A DNA stretch of 64,000 nt from Agromyces terreus (GCF_009749465.1 NZ_WBIS01000001.1:186001-250000); one strand, 5' to 3'. Shown: positions 35,476 to 46,449, counted from the stretch's first letter. The notes: generated by a model from the sequence alone, not told the origin. Program-made: numbers and translations.

Positions 35476-38400
35476 TCAGGCGGCGAGCGCCTTCGCGATG
35501 CGCTGCGGCGAGACGGGCTCGGCGGTGCGCAGCTCCTGCGCGAAGAGGCTGACGCGCAGCTCCTCGAGCATCCAGCGCACGCGCACGAGCCGTTCGGGCG
35601 CCTCGGGGTCGATCGGGATCCGGCCGCCGGCCGCCTCGAACGCCTCGAGCGACGGCTCGAACTGGTTCATCGCCTGGCGGTCGCGACCAGGGTTCTCGAC
35701 GAGTTTGCCGAGGCGTGCGACGAGCGCGTCGAGGTAGCGGGGCAGGTGCCGCAGCCGCTCGAGGCCCGTCGCCGAGACGAATCCCGCCGGCACGAGTCCC
35801 TCGAGCTGCGCGCGCGCGTCGCCGAGGGCCGACATGAGCTGGATGTTCGACGCCTTCGCGATCGCCCGGTCGACCTCGCGCGCCGTGCGCAGGATACGGG
35901 CCACGAGCGCCACGGTCGCGAACATGCGGTCCACGATCGACGCCGCGACCGCGTCGCGCACGGCCTCGAACTCGGCGCGCGTGCGCAGCAGGCCGTCGGG
36001 GTGGCGGGCTCGGAGCTCGGCGTCGACGCAGGCCGCGACGCAGTCGTCGAGCAGGGCGCGCGTTCCGGGGTAGCTGCTCGTGGCGAGCGCGAGCTTCTCC
36101 TCGTTCGAGAGGTGCTCCTGCACGTACGCCACGGGCGTGGGGGTGGCGAGCACGAGCAGACGACGGATGCCGCGGCGCGACGCGCGGTCGCGTTCCTCCG
36201 CCGTGGCGAGGAGTCGCAGCGCGACCCCCGCCTTCTCGTCGACGAGCGCGGGATACGCGCGGATCACGTTGCCCGCCTGCCGGGTGTCGAGGTGCGCGGG
36301 CAGATCGTCCCACTCCCAGGCGGTGATGCCCGAGCGCTCGGCGAGGGCGGGGTTTGCGGCGGCGGGGGGTGCGTCGGAGTGGTCTCGAGACGGCCACGGG
36401 CGGCGTCCTCGACCGGCGGGGTCGGGGCGGCCTCCTCGACCGGCGGCGTCGGGGCGGCCTCCTCGACCGGCGGCGTCACGGCGGCCACCGGCATCCGGGA
36501 TCGAGGTCACCGCCTTCGCGACGGCCTCGCGCGTGCGGTCGGCGAGCGAGGCCTGCAGGGCGCCGAGGTCCTTCGAGGCGCCGAGGGTGCGGCCGCGCTC
36601 GTCGACCGCACGGTAGGTGACGCGAAGGTGCGGCGGCACGCGTTCGAGGTCGAAGTCGGAGGGGTCGACGGTCGCGTAGGTGAGCGCGCGGATGATGCGT
36701 CCGACGGCGAGCGGGAACGGGTCGCGATCTTCACCGCCCTCGGGGCCCGCGGGCAGTTCGGCGGCGATCTTCGCGGCCCACTCGGCGGCCGGCACGACCT
36801 GACGGCGGATGACCTTCGGCAGGGTGCGCAGCAGCGCGGTGATGAGCTCGTCGCGGAGGCCTGGCACCTGCCAGTCGAAGCCGGCGGCGCTGATGCGCGG
36901 CAGCAGCACGATCGGCACGACCACCGTGACGCCGTCGTCCTCGGTGCCCGGTTCGAACCGGTACGACAGCGAGTACGTCTGGTCGCCCTGCCGCCAGCGG
37001 TCGGGGAACGCGTCGCCCGTGTCGGCCACGGCGTCCTCGTCGAGCAGGTCGGCGCGCGTCATGGTGAGCAGGTCGGGGCGGCTGCGGTGCTCGCCTCGCC
37101 ACCAGCGCTCGAAGGAACGGGTGTCCGAGACATCCGCCGGCACCCGCGCCTCGTAGAAGCGCACGACGGTCTCGTCGCCGACGAGGAGGTCGCGGCGGCG
37201 TGTGCGCTCCTCGACTTCGCCGAGCTCGCGGCGGAGCGCCGCGTTCGCCCGCAGGAAGCCGAACACGCGGCGGTCGAGCCGGTCGGAGTCCCAGTCGCCC
37301 TCGACCAGCGCATGCCGGATGAACAGCTCGTGCGCGAGCGCCGGGTCGACGCGGCCGAGCAGGATGCGGCGCTTCGCGACGATCGGCACCCCGAAGAGCG
37401 TCACCTTCTCGTCGGCGACGGCCGAACCCTGGCGGCGCTCCCAGCGCGGCTCGCTGAACGAGCGCTTGGCGAGCGGACCGGCGAGCTGCTCGGCCCACGC
37501 CGGATCGATGGCCGCGTTCGTGCGGGCGAAGAGCCGGCTCGTCTCGACGAGCTCGGCGCTCATGATCGCGGCCGGCGGCTTCTTCGCGAGCGCGGATCCG
37601 GGGAACACCACGAACCTCGCGTTGCGCGCGCCGACGAACTCGGCCTGTTGGCGGCGTCCCTTGCGCTCGGACTCGCGAGCCGAGCCGGCGCCGCCGCGCC
37701 CGCTCGAGGTCTTGCTGTCGTCGCGCAGGCCGATGTGCGAGAGCAGGCCTGCGAGCAGCGCCCGGTGGATGCCGTCGCCGTTGGGCTCGCCCGCCTCCTT
37801 CGCGACGTGGAGCCCGAGCGGCTTCGCGAGCCGCACGAGCTGGCGCACCAGATCCTGCCACTCGCGCACACGCAGGTAGTTGAGGTACTCGCTCTTGCAC
37901 ATGCGCCGAAAGGCGCTGCCCGAGAGCTCGCGCTGCTTGGCCTCGAGGTGGTTCCAGAGGTTCAGCAGGCTGAGGAAGTCGCTCGTCGGATCGACGAACC
38001 GGGCGTGGAACTGGTCGGCCTGCTCGCGCCGCTCGAGCGGGCGCTCCCGCGGGTCCTGGACGGTGAGTCCGGCGACGATCGCGAGCACCTCGCGCGAGAC
38101 GCCCTGCGTCTTGGACTCCAGCACCATGCGCGCGAAGCGGGGCTCGATCGGCAGCCGCGACAGCTGGCGCCCGATGCGGGTGAGCTGGGGACCGCGTGCG
38201 GCCGCGGCATCCGCTCGCCCTGCCCGATCCGCTCGTCCGGCCCGGTCGCCGCGGTCGTCCTCGAGGGCGCCGAGCTCGCGCAGCAGATCGAGGCCGTCGC
38301 GGATGCCGCGCCCGTCGGGCGGGGTCAGGAACGGGAACTCCTCGATCGGGCCGAGACCGAGCGAGGCCATCTGCAGGATGACGGCCGCGAGGTTCGTGCG

Positions 38401-39642
38401 CAGGATCTCGGGGTCGGTGTACTCGGGGCGGCGCTCGAAGTCGTCTTCGGAGTAGAGGCGGATCGCGATGCCGTCGCTCGTGCGCCCCGACCGGCCGGAG
38501 CGCTGGTTCGCCGAGGCCTGCGAGATCGCCTCGATCGGCAGGCGCTGCACCTTCGAGCGCACCGAGTAGCGGCTGATGCGCGCCGTGCCGGCGTCGACGA
38601 CGTAGCGGATGCCGGGCACGGTCAGGCTCGTCTCGGCGACGTTCGTGGCGAGCACGACGCGTCGGCGCAGGCCCGCGACCCTCGAGGGCTCGAACACCCG
38701 GTGCTGGTCGGCCGAGGAGAGCCGGCCGTAGAGCGGCAGCACCTCGGTCTCGCCTCGTCTGCCGGTTGAGCCTGTCGAAACCCCGTAGTGCGCGCGCACC
38801 GCGGCCTCGGCGTCGCGGATCTCGCCCTCACCCGAGAGGAACACGAGCACGTCGCCGGATGACTCGCGGTCGAGTTCGTCGAGGGCGTCGAGGATGCCGC
38901 GCTGCACGTCTTTGTCGTCGGCTGCGGCGCCCTCGTCGTCGCTGTCCTCCGCCGGTCGAGGAGCGCCCGACGAAGGAGGACGCGTCTCGAGACCCTCCGC
39001 CACGAGCGGCCGGTACCGCACCTCGACGGGGTACGTGCGCCCCGACACCTCGATCACGGGGGCGGGCACGGGTTCGGGCAGCGGCGCGCCCGCGGCATCC
39101 GTCTCGCTCGCGAAGTGCCGCGCGAAGCTCTCGGGATCGATCGTCGCGCTCGTGACGATCACCTTGAGATCGGGGCGGCGGGGGAGCAGGCGCTTCAGGT
39201 ACCCGAGCAGGAAGTCGATGTTGAGGCTGCGTTCGTGCGCCTCGTCGATGATGATCGTGTCGTACTTGCGGAGGTCGCGGTCGCGGTGGATCTCGTTCAG
39301 CAGGATGCCGTCGGTCATCACCTTGATGCGCGTGGCGTCGCTCACCTGGTCGGTGAAGCGCACCTGGTAGCCGACGAGCCCGCCGAGCTCGACGCCCAGC
39401 TCGTCGCTGATGCGCTCGGCGATGGTGCGGGCCGCGATGCGACGCGGCTGCGTGTGCGCGATCGACTCCCGGCCGAGCTCGAGGCAGATCTTCGGCAGCT
39501 GCGTGGTCTTGCCCGACCCGGTCGCGCCGGCGACGATGACGACCTGGTGCTCGCGCAGGGCGCGCGCGATCTCCTCGCGCTGCCCGGAGACGGGCAGCTC
39601 GGGGGGATACGTGATCACGGGGATCGGCGAAGGCGCGGTCAT
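35476..39642 (-). CDS. hrpA: ATP-dependent RNA helicase HrpA
   Basis: A 1388-residue DEAH-box helicase acting on RNA, close to the size of E. coli HrpA (1300). Motif I is VIVAGATGSGKTTQLPKICL, motif II IIIDEAHERSLNID, motif III VIVTSATIDPESFA and motif VI SANQRSGRSGRTSDG. The helicase-associated, OB-fold and C-terminal DUF3418 regions follow (FASSLGLGPIEEFPFL-type text through VRVSLFAQELRT). Three spots carry in-frame copies of intergenic repeats: ~217-232 (LETRPPSSGAPRP), ~287-297 (VSTGSTGRRGE) and ~1054-1090 (GRRDAAGRGGRPDAAGRG). A further Arg/Ala-rich insert is at DRAGRADRAGRAD. ATG 39642 has GGAGGG three bases upstream of its spacer. It is divergent from an aldo/keto reductase. Confidence 0.93.
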   Translation of the reverse strand: MTAPSPIPVITYPPELPVSGQREEIARALREHQVVIVAGATGSGKTTQLPKICLELGRESIAHTQPRRIAARTIAERISDELGVELGGLVGYQVRFTDQVSDATRIKVMTDGILLNEIHRDRDLRKYDTIIIDEAHERSLNIDFLLGYLKRLLPRRPDLKVIVTSATIDPESFARHFASETDAAGAPLPEPVPAPVIEVSGRTYPVEVRYRPLVAEGLETRPPSSGAPRPAEDSDDEGAAADDKDVQRGILDALDELDRESSGDVLVFLSGEGEIRDAEAAVRAHYGVSTGSTGRRGETEVLPLYGRLSSADQHRVFEPSRVAGLRRRVVLATNVAETSLTVPGIRYVVDAGTARISRYSVRSKVQRLPIEAISQASANQRSGRSGRTSDGIAIRLYSEDDFERRPEYTDPEILRTNLAAVILQMASLGLGPIEEFPFLTPPDGRGIRDGLDLLRELGALEDDRGDRAGRADRAGRADAAAARGPQLTRIGRQLSRLPIEPRFARMVLESKTQGVSREVLAIVAGLTVQDPRERPLERREQADQFHARFVDPTSDFLSLLNLWNHLEAKQRELSGSAFRRMCKSEYLNYLRVREWQDLVRQLVRLAKPLGLHVAKEAGEPNGDGIHRALLAGLLSHIGLRDDSKTSSGRGGAGSARESERKGRRQQAEFVGARNARFVVFPGSALAKKPPAAIMSAELVETSRLFARTNAAIDPAWAEQLAGPLAKRSFSEPRWERRQGSAVADEKVTLFGVPIVAKRRILLGRVDPALAHELFIRHALVEGDWDSDRLDRRVFGFLRANAALRRELGEVEERTRRRDLLVGDETVVRFYEARVPADVSDTRSFERWWRGEHRSRPDLLTMTRADLLDEDAVADTGDAFPDRWRQGDQTYSLSYRFEPGTEDDGVTVVVPIVLLPRISAAGFDWQVPGLRDELITALLRTLPKVIRRQVVPAAEWAAKIAAELPAGPEGGEDRDPFPLAVGRIIRALTYATVDPSDFDLERVPPHLRVTYRAVDERGRTLGASKDLGALQASLADRTREAVAKAVTSIPDAGGRRDAAGRGGRPDAAGRGGRPDPAGRGRRPWPSRDHSDAPPAAANPALAERSGITAWEWDDLPAHLDTRQAGNVIRAYPALVDEKAGVALRLLATAEERDRASRRGIRRLLVLATPTPVAYVQEHLSNEEKLALATSSYPGTRALLDDCVAACVDAELRARHPDGLLRTRAEFEAVRDAVAASIVDRMFATVALVARILRTAREVDRAIAKASNIQLMSALGDARAQLEGLVPAGFVSATGLERLRHLPRYLDALVARLGKLVENPGRDRQAMNQFEPSLEAFEAAGGRIPIDPEAPERLVRVRWMLEELRVSLFAQELRTAEPVSPQRIAKALAA

Positions 39643-39697
39643 CAGCCCTCCATCGTATGTCGGGCGCAACCCCCTGTCGTGTGTCGCAGGCGCGTGA

Positions 39698-40546
<849 letters not shown>

Positions 40547-40618
40547 GCGGATGCCGCGGGTTGAGCGGATGCCGCAGGCCGAGCGGATGCCGCAGCGCGG
40601 CGTCGTGGGAGCGCCCTC
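40547..40618. repeat. Short tandem GAGCGGATGCCGC repeats
   Basis: Three near-identical units, GAGCGGATGCCGC with one or two extra bases, run head to tail after the reductase stop (about 40545-40592). Each contains the heptamer GGATGCC that is over-used in this window. They end just before the GTG start of the next gene. Confidence 0.7.
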
Positions 40619-42793
40619 GTGAATCGCCTCGCCGGTGCCCTCAGCCCCTACCTGCGTTCGCACGCCGGCAACCCGGTCGACTGGTTTCCGTGGGGTGAGG
40701 AGGCGTTCGCCGCCGCGCGCGAGCGCGACGTGCCCGTGCTCGTGTCGATCGGCTACGCGACGTGCCACTGGTGCCACGTGATGGCACGCGAGAGCTTCAG
40801 CGACCCCGCCGTGGCGGCGTACCTGAACGAGCATTTCGTGGCGATCAAGGTCGACCGCGAAGAGCACCCCGACGTCGACGCGAGCTACCTCGCGGCGGCG
40901 TCGGCGTTCACGAAGCAGCTCGGCTGGCCCCTCACGGTGTTCGCGACGCCCGAGGGGCGGGCGTTCTACGCGGGCACGTACTTCCCGCCGCAGGCGGTGC
41001 AGGGGGTTCCGGCATTCGTCGACGTGCTCGCCGCGGTGACCGATGCCTGGCGCGACCGCCGCGGCGAGCTCCTCGAGACGGCCGGCGCGGTGGCCGAGGC
41101 GTTGGGCGCGGCATCCGGCGCCTCGATCGCGGGTGCGCTGCCCACGCTCGAGGCGCTCGGGCCTGCGCTCACCGCGATCGCGGACGACGAAGACCCGGTG
41201 CACGGCGGATTCGGCGGGGCGCCGAAGTTCCCGGTGGCGCCCGTGCTCGACTTCCTCGCAGCGTCCGGCGCGCCCGGCCGCGTGCTCGCCGAGCGCACGC
41301 TGCTCGCGATGGGCCGCTCGCCGCTGCGCGACCCGGTCGAGGGCGGGTTCTTCCGCTACGCGACGCGCGCCGACTGGAGCGAGCCGCACTACGAGCGCAT
41401 GCTCACCGACAACGCGCTCCTGCTGCGGGTGCTCGCGGAGCTGATGACCGACGCCGGGGCACGCTCGGGCGCCGGTGAGGGCGCCGGTGGTGCGGGTGCC
41501 GATCCCGCCGCCGATCGACTGGCCGACCTCGCGTCGGGTGCGAGCGGGTTCCTGCGCGACGTCATGCAGCTCCCGTCCGGCGGGTTCGCGAGTGCGCAGG
41601 ACTCCGAGAGCGACGTCGACGGTGTGCGTTCCGAGGGCGGCTACTACGCGCTCACCGCCGAGGAGCGGAGGTCGCAGCCCGCGCCCGCGCTCGATGCAAA
41701 GGTGCTCGCCGGCTGGAACGGCCTCGCGATCGGCGCGCTCGCGCGGTTCGGCGCCGTCGACGGCGGTGCGGCGGGCGCCGAGGCGATCGCCGCGGCGACG
41801 CGTGCGGCCGATCACGTGCTCGGCCTGCACCTGCGGGCCGACGGCACCCTCGTCCGGGCCTCGCTCGACGACGCCGTCTCAGAGGCGCGGGCCACCCTCG
41901 AGGACGTCGGCATGCTCGCCGGCGGACTCGTCGATCTGGCGCTCGCCACGGGCGAGGCGAGCTACGCCGTGACGGCGCGCACCCTCATCGACGGGGCGCT
42001 CGCGGCCGGGGCGCGCGCGGCCGAGGCGCTCGCGGCCGGGGCCGGCGCGAGCTCGGGCGGTGCGGTGCCGCCCGGCGGGTTCGCGCCGCCCGGCGGCGCC
42101 GATCCGGTGCTCGCGGCGCGGGGACTCGCGATGCCCGACGACCCGGCCGAGGGCGCGACGCCGTCGGGCCTCACGTCCTGCGCCGATGCGGCGTGGCGGC
42201 TCGCCGCGCTCGGCGCCGGCGAACGGTACCTCGTCGCGGCGCGCGACGCGATGGCCGCGGTCGCCGGCATCGTGGTGCAGCGTCCGATCGCGTTCGGCGG
42301 TTCGCTCGCCCTCATGGCGAGGCTCGCGTCGCCCCTGGTGCAGGTCGTCACGGTGGTTCCGGATGCCGCGGGCGACCCCGTGCCCGCACCCGACCCGGTG
42401 CGGCCCGAGGCCGTGTTCGATCCGGTGCTCGGCGGAGGCTTCCGGCCGGCGTTCGACCCGACGCTCGAGCTGGTCGACGCGACGCGGCGGCAGCCCGCCT
42501 CCGTCACGGCGATCGTCTCCGAGTCGCAGGCGCGGGCCTTCGCCGCCGCCGGCTTCGAACTCTTCGAGGGTCGGAGCGCGCTCGACGGCGAGGCCACGGC
42601 CTACCGCTGCGAGTCGTTCGTGTGCGCCCTCCCCGTGCACACGCCCGCGGGTCTCGTCGCGGCCGCCGCGGCTTCCGCTCCTGCCGCCGCGTCTTCCGCG
42701 TCAGCCGAGTCTTCTGCGTCGGCCGAGTCTTCCATGTCGGACAGGCCTTCCATGTCGGACGCGTCTTCCGAGACTGCCGACGACGAACACTGA
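40619..42793 (+). CDS. Thioredoxin-domain protein of the YyaL/SSP411 (DUF255) family
   Basis: A 724-residue protein. The N-terminal ~165 residues form the DUF255 thioredoxin-like domain, [20 protein letters not shown], with the Cys pair in [14 protein letters not shown], and [17 protein letters not shown] and [21 protein letters not shown] six-hairpin glycosidase-like (alpha/alpha) domain follows ([35 protein letters not shown]). The C-terminal ~45 residues are Ala/Ser/Glu-rich repeats ([14 protein letters not shown]). Human and bacterial relatives have no firmly known activity; a redox or sugar-related role is suspected. The GTG at 40619 starts the conserved MNRLA. GGGAGC is the nearest ribosome site. 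Confidence 0.9.
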   Translation: MNRLAGALSPYLRSHAGNPVDWFPWGEEAFAAARERDVPVLVSIGYATCHWCHVMARESFSDPAVAAYLNEHFVAIKVDREEHPDVDASYLAAASAFTKQLGWPLTVFATPEGRAFYAGTYFPPQAVQGVPAFVDVLAAVTDAWRDRRGELLETAGAVAEALGAASGASIAGALPTLEALGPALTAIADDEDPVHGGFGGAPKFPVAPVLDFLAASGAPGRVLAERTLLAMGRSPLRDPVEGGFFRYATRADWSEPHYERMLTDNALLLRVLAELMTDAGARSGAGEGAGGAGADPAADRLADLASGASGFLRDVMQLPSGGFASAQDSESDVDGVRSEGGYYALTAEERRSQPAPALDAKVLAGWNGLAIGALARFGAVDGGAAGAEAIAAATRAADHVLGLHLRADGTLVRASLDDAVSEARATLEDVGMLAGGLVDLALATGEASYAVTARTLIDGALAAGARAAEALAAGAGASSGGAVPPGGFAPPGGADPVLAARGLAMPDDPAEGATPSGLTSCADAAWRLAALGAGERYLVAARDAMAAVAGIVVQRPIAFGGSLALMARLASPLVQVVTVVPDAAGDPVPAPDPVRPEAVFDPVLGGGFRPAFDPTLELVDATRRQPASVTAIVSESQARAFAAAGFELFEGRSALDGEATAYRCESFVCALPVHTPAGLVAAAAASAPAAASSASAESSASAESSMSDRPSMSDASSETADDEH

Positions 42794-43037
42794 GGCCCAC
42801 CGCTCCGACCGCTCGCATCGCTCACACCGGACCGACTGCTCCGACCGCCTGTCGGCTGTGGGCTCCGTCCGGCCGCGCGGCGAAGGCTGGAGCGCGCCAT
42901 GGGCGCGCGATCGGGTCGGGGGCCGGGAAACCGGGTGTCCCCGCTGAAACCTTGTAGCGATGTAGCGATGTAGCGATGTAGCGATGTAGCGCCCGTTTCG
43001 GAACGGAGTACCCCGCGGCCGCCCGTACGATGAGGGC
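42794..43037. other. Intergenic region with four TAGCGATG tandem repeats
   Basis: No gene is seen. TAGCGATG is repeated four times without change (42955-42986) and a partial TAGCG follows. The stretch is much more AT-rich than its surroundings and lies ~50 bp before the DUF3054 start. The GTACGATGAGG preceding the start could hold a -10. The repeats may vary in number between strains. Confidence 0.6.
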
Positions 43038-43565
43038 GTGAATCCTCCTTCGGTCGGGCCGCGCGATGCGGAGCCGCGTTCCACGCACGGTGCAGGTGCA
43101 GGTGCGATCGTCATCGCTGCGGTGCTCGACGTCGTGCTCGTGATCGCGTTCGCGCTGACCGGGCGCAGCAGCCACGCCGAAGCGCTCGACCTCGTCGGGC
43201 TGTGGGGCACCGCCTGGCCGTTCCTCGCCGGAGCCGCACTCGGCTGGGTCGCGATCCGCGCCTGGCGCGCCCCGTTCGCGGTGTGGCCCACGGGCGTCGT
43301 CGTCTGGGCGGCCTCGGTGGTCTTCGGCATGATCCTCCGAGCACTGACGGGTCAGGGCACCGCGTTCGCGTTCATCGTCGTCGCGACGCTCACCCTCGCC
43401 CTCCTCCTCATCGGCTGGCGCGCGATCGCGCGGCTCGCGCTCCGCCTGCGACGGGCGAAGGCCCGCACCGCGGCATCCGACCGCACCGAGACAACCGTCG
43501 GCACCGCGGCATCCGACCGCACCGACACCGCAGCAGGCGTCGCATCCGAGGATCCGACGCCGTGA
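43038..43565 (+). CDS. DUF3054 membrane protein
   Basis: A 175-residue membrane protein with four helices, at about residues 22-42 (GAIVIAAVLDVVLVIAFALT), 53-72 (LVGLWGTAWPFLAGAALGWV), 82-102 (VWPTGVVVWAASVVFGMIL) and 110-130 (AFAFIVVATLTLALLLIGW). The TAWPFLAG and WPTGVVVW segments are typical of DUF3054, function unknown. The cytoplasmic tail has two short repeats (TAASDRTETT, TAASDRTDTA). It begins at GTG 43038. Its stop overlaps the GTG of pnuC (GTGA), so the two are translationally coupled. Confidence 0.85.
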   Translation: MNPPSVGPRDAEPRSTHGAGAGAIVIAAVLDVVLVIAFALTGRSSHAEALDLVGLWGTAWPFLAGAALGWVAIRAWRAPFAVWPTGVVVWAASVVFGMILRALTGQGTAFAFIVVATLTLALLLIGWRAIARLALRLRRAKARTAASDRTETTVGTAASDRTDTAAGVASEDPTP

Positions 43566-44233
43566 ACCCGATCGAGTGGCTGTTCGATGCACAACTCGTC
43601 ATCGGCGACCAGGTGGTCCTGTGGCGCGAGATCGTCGGCAACCTGTTCGGCCTCGCGAGCGCGCTGGGCGGGCTGCGGCGCAAGATCTGGGCGTGGCCCG
43701 TCGGCATCGTCGGCAATGCGCTGCTGTTCACCGTCTTCATGGGGGCGGTGTTCGACACCCCGAACCCCGTCAACCTGCTCGGCCAGGCGGCCCGGCAGAT
43801 CATGTTCATCATCGTGTCGATCTACGGCTGGGTGCGGTGGTCGCAGCACCGGCGCGCGGGCGGCGGCGACACCCCCGCCGTCGAACCCCGCTGGGCGGGC
43901 TGGAAGGTCCGCGTCGCGCTCGGCCTCGGCATGGTCGGCGGCACCCTGGCGCTGACCCCGCTCTTCCGGGCGCTCGGCTCCTTCGAACCGGTCTGGGCCG
44001 ACGCCTGGATCTTCGTCGGATCGCTGCTCGCGACCTACGGCATGGCCAAGGGCTGGACCGAGTTCTGGCTCATCTGGGTCGCCGTCGACCTCGTCGGCGT
44101 GCCGCTGCTGCTCAGCGCCGGCTACTACGCATCCGCGTTCATGTACGTCTTCTACGGGGCGTTCACCCTGCTCGGGTTCTTCACCTGGATGCGCGTGCAG
44201 CGCAGAGCCGCAGCGCAGACGCAGCCCGGCTGA
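43562..44233 (+). CDS. pnuC: Nicotinamide mononucleotide/riboside transporter
   Basis: A 223-residue membrane protein with about seven helices of the PnuC (SWEET-like) family, which takes up nicotinamide riboside for NAD synthesis by facilitated diffusion. Family marks: REIVGNLFGLASALGGLRRK, WAWPVGIVGNALLFTVFMGA, QIMFIIVSIYGWVRW and the C-terminal WIAVDLVGVPLLLSAGYYAS-type text. Tyr, Trp and Asn residues in these segments bind the substrate in known structures. The GTG start overlaps the DUF3054 stop. No NadR kinase is nearby. Confidence 0.92.
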   Translation: MNPIEWLFDAQLVIGDQVVLWREIVGNLFGLASALGGLRRKIWAWPVGIVGNALLFTVFMGAVFDTPNPVNLLGQAARQIMFIIVSIYGWVRWSQHRRAGGGDTPAVEPRWAGWKVRVALGLGMVGGTLALTPLFRALGSFEPVWADAWIFVGSLLATYGMAKGWTEFWLIWVAVDLVGVPLLLSAGYYASAFMYVFYGAFTLLGFFTWMRVQRRAAAQTQPG

Positions 44234-44236
44234 GCG

Positions 44237-44569
44237 TCACCAAGACGACGGCACCCGATCGAGCACCTTCCACACGGCGGCGCTCAACTCGGGCAGCTCG
44301 AGCGCGATCTCGCGCAGCAGCTCGAACTCGAACTTCTCGACGTCGCCCGCACGTGCCGCCGGGTGATAGGCCCGCGCCCGCGCGACGCTCCAGCGCTCGG
44401 AATGGATGCGCTCCTCACGCAGGGTGGCCACGACCTGCTCGTCGACCGACGGAAGATCGGGCAGGAAGACCCACGGGTCCTCCCCGAGGCGGCAACGCAG
44501 CTCGATGAGCGCGGAGAGTTCGTCGCGCGCGTCCTGCCGCAGATTCTCCAGCATCGTCGCGTGTGTCAT
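44237..44569 (-). CDS. Small helical protein, unknown
   Basis: A 110-residue acidic soluble protein: MTHATMLENLRQDARDELSA, LRCRLGEDPWVFLPDLPSVD, EERIHSERWSVARARAYHPA and VEKFEFELLREIALELPELS. It is predicted to be mostly helical. I recognise no family. Codon use is normal. It is convergent with pnuC (3 bp between stops), and its ATG lies about 140 bp from the divergent methyltransferase start. Confidence 0.65.
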   Translation of the reverse strand: MTHATMLENLRQDARDELSALIELRCRLGEDPWVFLPDLPSVDEQVVATLREERIHSERWSVARARAYHPAARAGDVEKFEFELLREIALELPELSAAVWKVLDRVPSSW

Positions 44570-44712
44570 GGCGACCTCCCCTCGCTGTCTCGATGCTAGC
44601 CAACGCTACGGCCCTCGTGTGTCGCGCGGGTTACGCCGGATGAACGCAGATGGACTCCCGATGACATGCCGGTGACGCGCTGCCCTCGGGAGCGGTGCGC
44701 TTGAATGGACGG

Positions 44713-46449
44713 ATGAACGCGAACGACGCCGCCGCACACGATCGCCGCGACGCGGGCCGCGACGGCGACGATGCGCCGAGCGGCGGCGCGCTGAGCACCG
44801 CCGCGCCCGAGCGTCGACGCGACCTCCTCGCCTCGCTCGCGGTCGACCTTCGCTCCGCGAGGTTCGCCGTCGCCTCCCTCGACGCCCTCTGGGGTGCCGA
44901 GGCCGCAGCGGCCCTGCACCGCGGGCAGCGCGTCCCGGCCCGACGGGTGCTCGAGGCGAAGCGGCTCGAGCACGCGGCATCCGCCGAACTCGCGACGCTC
45001 GCCGAGCTCTTCGTACTCGGGCTTGCGGTGGACCGCGACGATCTCGGCCGCGCCCTGCCCGCGCTCGGCGTCGACGGCGCGATCGAACTCGGCCTCGTCG
45101 GCGCGGACGCCGTGGCCGACGACCCGGTCGGCGAGCTGGGCCGGGCACGCGGCATCCGCCCCCTCCTCGACCTGCGGCCGTACGCCTTCGTCGACGCGCA
45201 CGGCGCGGGCGAATGGTGGATCCTCTCCGACCTCGGCGAGCTCGCGCTCGGACATGCGCTCGGCGAGCACCACGTGCTCGGTGTCGGCGGCGCATCGATG
45301 ACGCTGTCGGGCCTCATGATGCCCGACGCCGCGGGCAGCGTGCTCGACCTCGGCACCGGGTGCGGCATCCAGGCCATGCACGCCTCCCGATTCGCCGACC
45401 GCGTCGTGGCCACCGACATCTCGGCGAGGGCGCTCGAGATCGCCGCGATGAACGTGGAGCTGAACGGCATCGAGGGCGTCGAGTTCCGCCTCGGGAGCCT
45501 GTTCGACCCGGTCGCGGGGGAGCGCTTCGACCGGGTTGTCTCGAACCCGCCCTTCGTCATCACGCCGCGGCGCGAGGGCGTGCCCGAGTACGACTACCGC
45601 GACGGCGGCATGGTCGGCGACGGCATCGTCGAGGCCGTCATCACGGGCGTCGGCGAGCACCTCGAGCCCGGCGGCATCGCCCAACTGCTCGGCAACTGGG
45701 AGTACCGCGGGCGCGGCGACGCCTTCGACCGGGTCGGCGAGTGGCTCGCACGCAGCGCACCCGGCGGTGGGGCGCTCGACCACTGGGTCGTCGAGCGCGA
45801 CGTGCAGCACGTCACCGAGTACGCCGAGACGTGGATCCGCGACGGCGGCACGCGCTCCGGCGAGGACTTCGACCGCCTCTACGATGCCTGGCTCGACGAC
45901 TTCGCCGCGCGCGGGGTGCGCGAGGTCGGATTCGGGTACGTGCTGCTGCGCCGGCCCGTCGACGACGCGGGCGAGCAGACGATGACGGATGCCTCGGGCG
46001 CCGCGCGCGAGGCATCCGCTCGCCTCGCCCGCCTCGAACGGCTGCACGGGCCGCTCGGCAGCGACGGTGCGACGCTCGGCAGCCACCTCTCGGAGTGCCT
46101 CGCCGCGCACGACCGGCAGGCCGCGCTCGACGACGCCGACCTCGCGCGCTCCCGCCTCGCGGTCGCGCCCGACGTGACCGAGGAGCGCCACCACTGGCCC
46201 GGCGACGAGAACCCGACGGCCATGCTGCTGCGCCAGGGCGGCGGGTTCGGGCGGGCGATCACGCTCGACACCGGCCTCGCGGCGCTCGTCGGCGCGTGCG
46301 ACGGCGAACTCGAGGTCGGCCAGATCATCGCCGCGATCGCGCACCTGCTCGAGGTCGACGCGGTCGCGCTCGCCGCAGAACTGCTGCCCGCGGTGCGCAC
46401 GCTCGTCGACGACGGGATTCTGCGCTTCGCGGAGGGGCCGGGCGAGTAG
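44713..46449 (+). CDS. Class I SAM-dependent methyltransferase with flanking domains
   Basis: A 578-residue protein. An N-terminal ~170-residue domain (LLDLRPYAFVDAHGAGEWWI) precedes a Rossmann methyltransferase domain. The SAM loop is SVLDLGTGCGIQAMHASRFA, and the catalytic NPPF motif is in DRVVSNPPFVITPRREGVP. The NPPF motif marks N-methyltransferases acting on RNA bases or on glutamine side chains (RlmG/RsmC/PrmC type). The C-terminal ~150 residues form a separate winged-helix-like domain (TLVDDGILRFAEG). The target is unknown. The start MNANDAAAHD at ATG 44713 follows GGACGG. Repeats of the GTCTCGAGAC family begin 12 bp after the stop. Confidence 0.88.
   Translation: MNANDAAAHDRRDAGRDGDDAPSGGALSTAAPERRRDLLASLAVDLRSARFAVASLDALWGAEAAAALHRGQRVPARRVLEAKRLEHAASAELATLAELFVLGLAVDRDDLGRALPALGVDGAIELGLVGADAVADDPVGELGRARGIRPLLDLRPYAFVDAHGAGEWWILSDLGELALGHALGEHHVLGVGGASMTLSGLMMPDAAGSVLDLGTGCGIQAMHASRFADRVVATDISARALEIAAMNVELNGIEGVEFRLGSLFDPVAGERFDRVVSNPPFVITPRREGVPEYDYRDGGMVGDGIVEAVITGVGEHLEPGGIAQLLGNWEYRGRGDAFDRVGEWLARSAPGGGALDHWVVERDVQHVTEYAETWIRDGGTRSGEDFDRLYDAWLDDFAARGVREVGFGYVLLRRPVDDAGEQTMTDASGAAREASARLARLERLHGPLGSDGATLGSHLSECLAAHDRQAALDDADLARSRLAVAPDVTEERHHWPGDENPTAMLLRQGGGFGRAITLDTGLAALVGACDGELEVGQIIAAIAHLLEVDAVALAAELLPAVRTLVDDGILRFAEGPGE

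Noticed and set aside
34063..38769. 1568-codon plus-strand frame opposite hrpA
   Set aside because: An antisense shadow made of Arg, Glu, Ala and His runs; hrpA on the other strand has complete DEAH motifs.
42955..42991. CRISPR-like array
   Set aside because: The repeat is only 8 bp with no spacers, so it is a simple tandem repeat. No cas genes are in the window.
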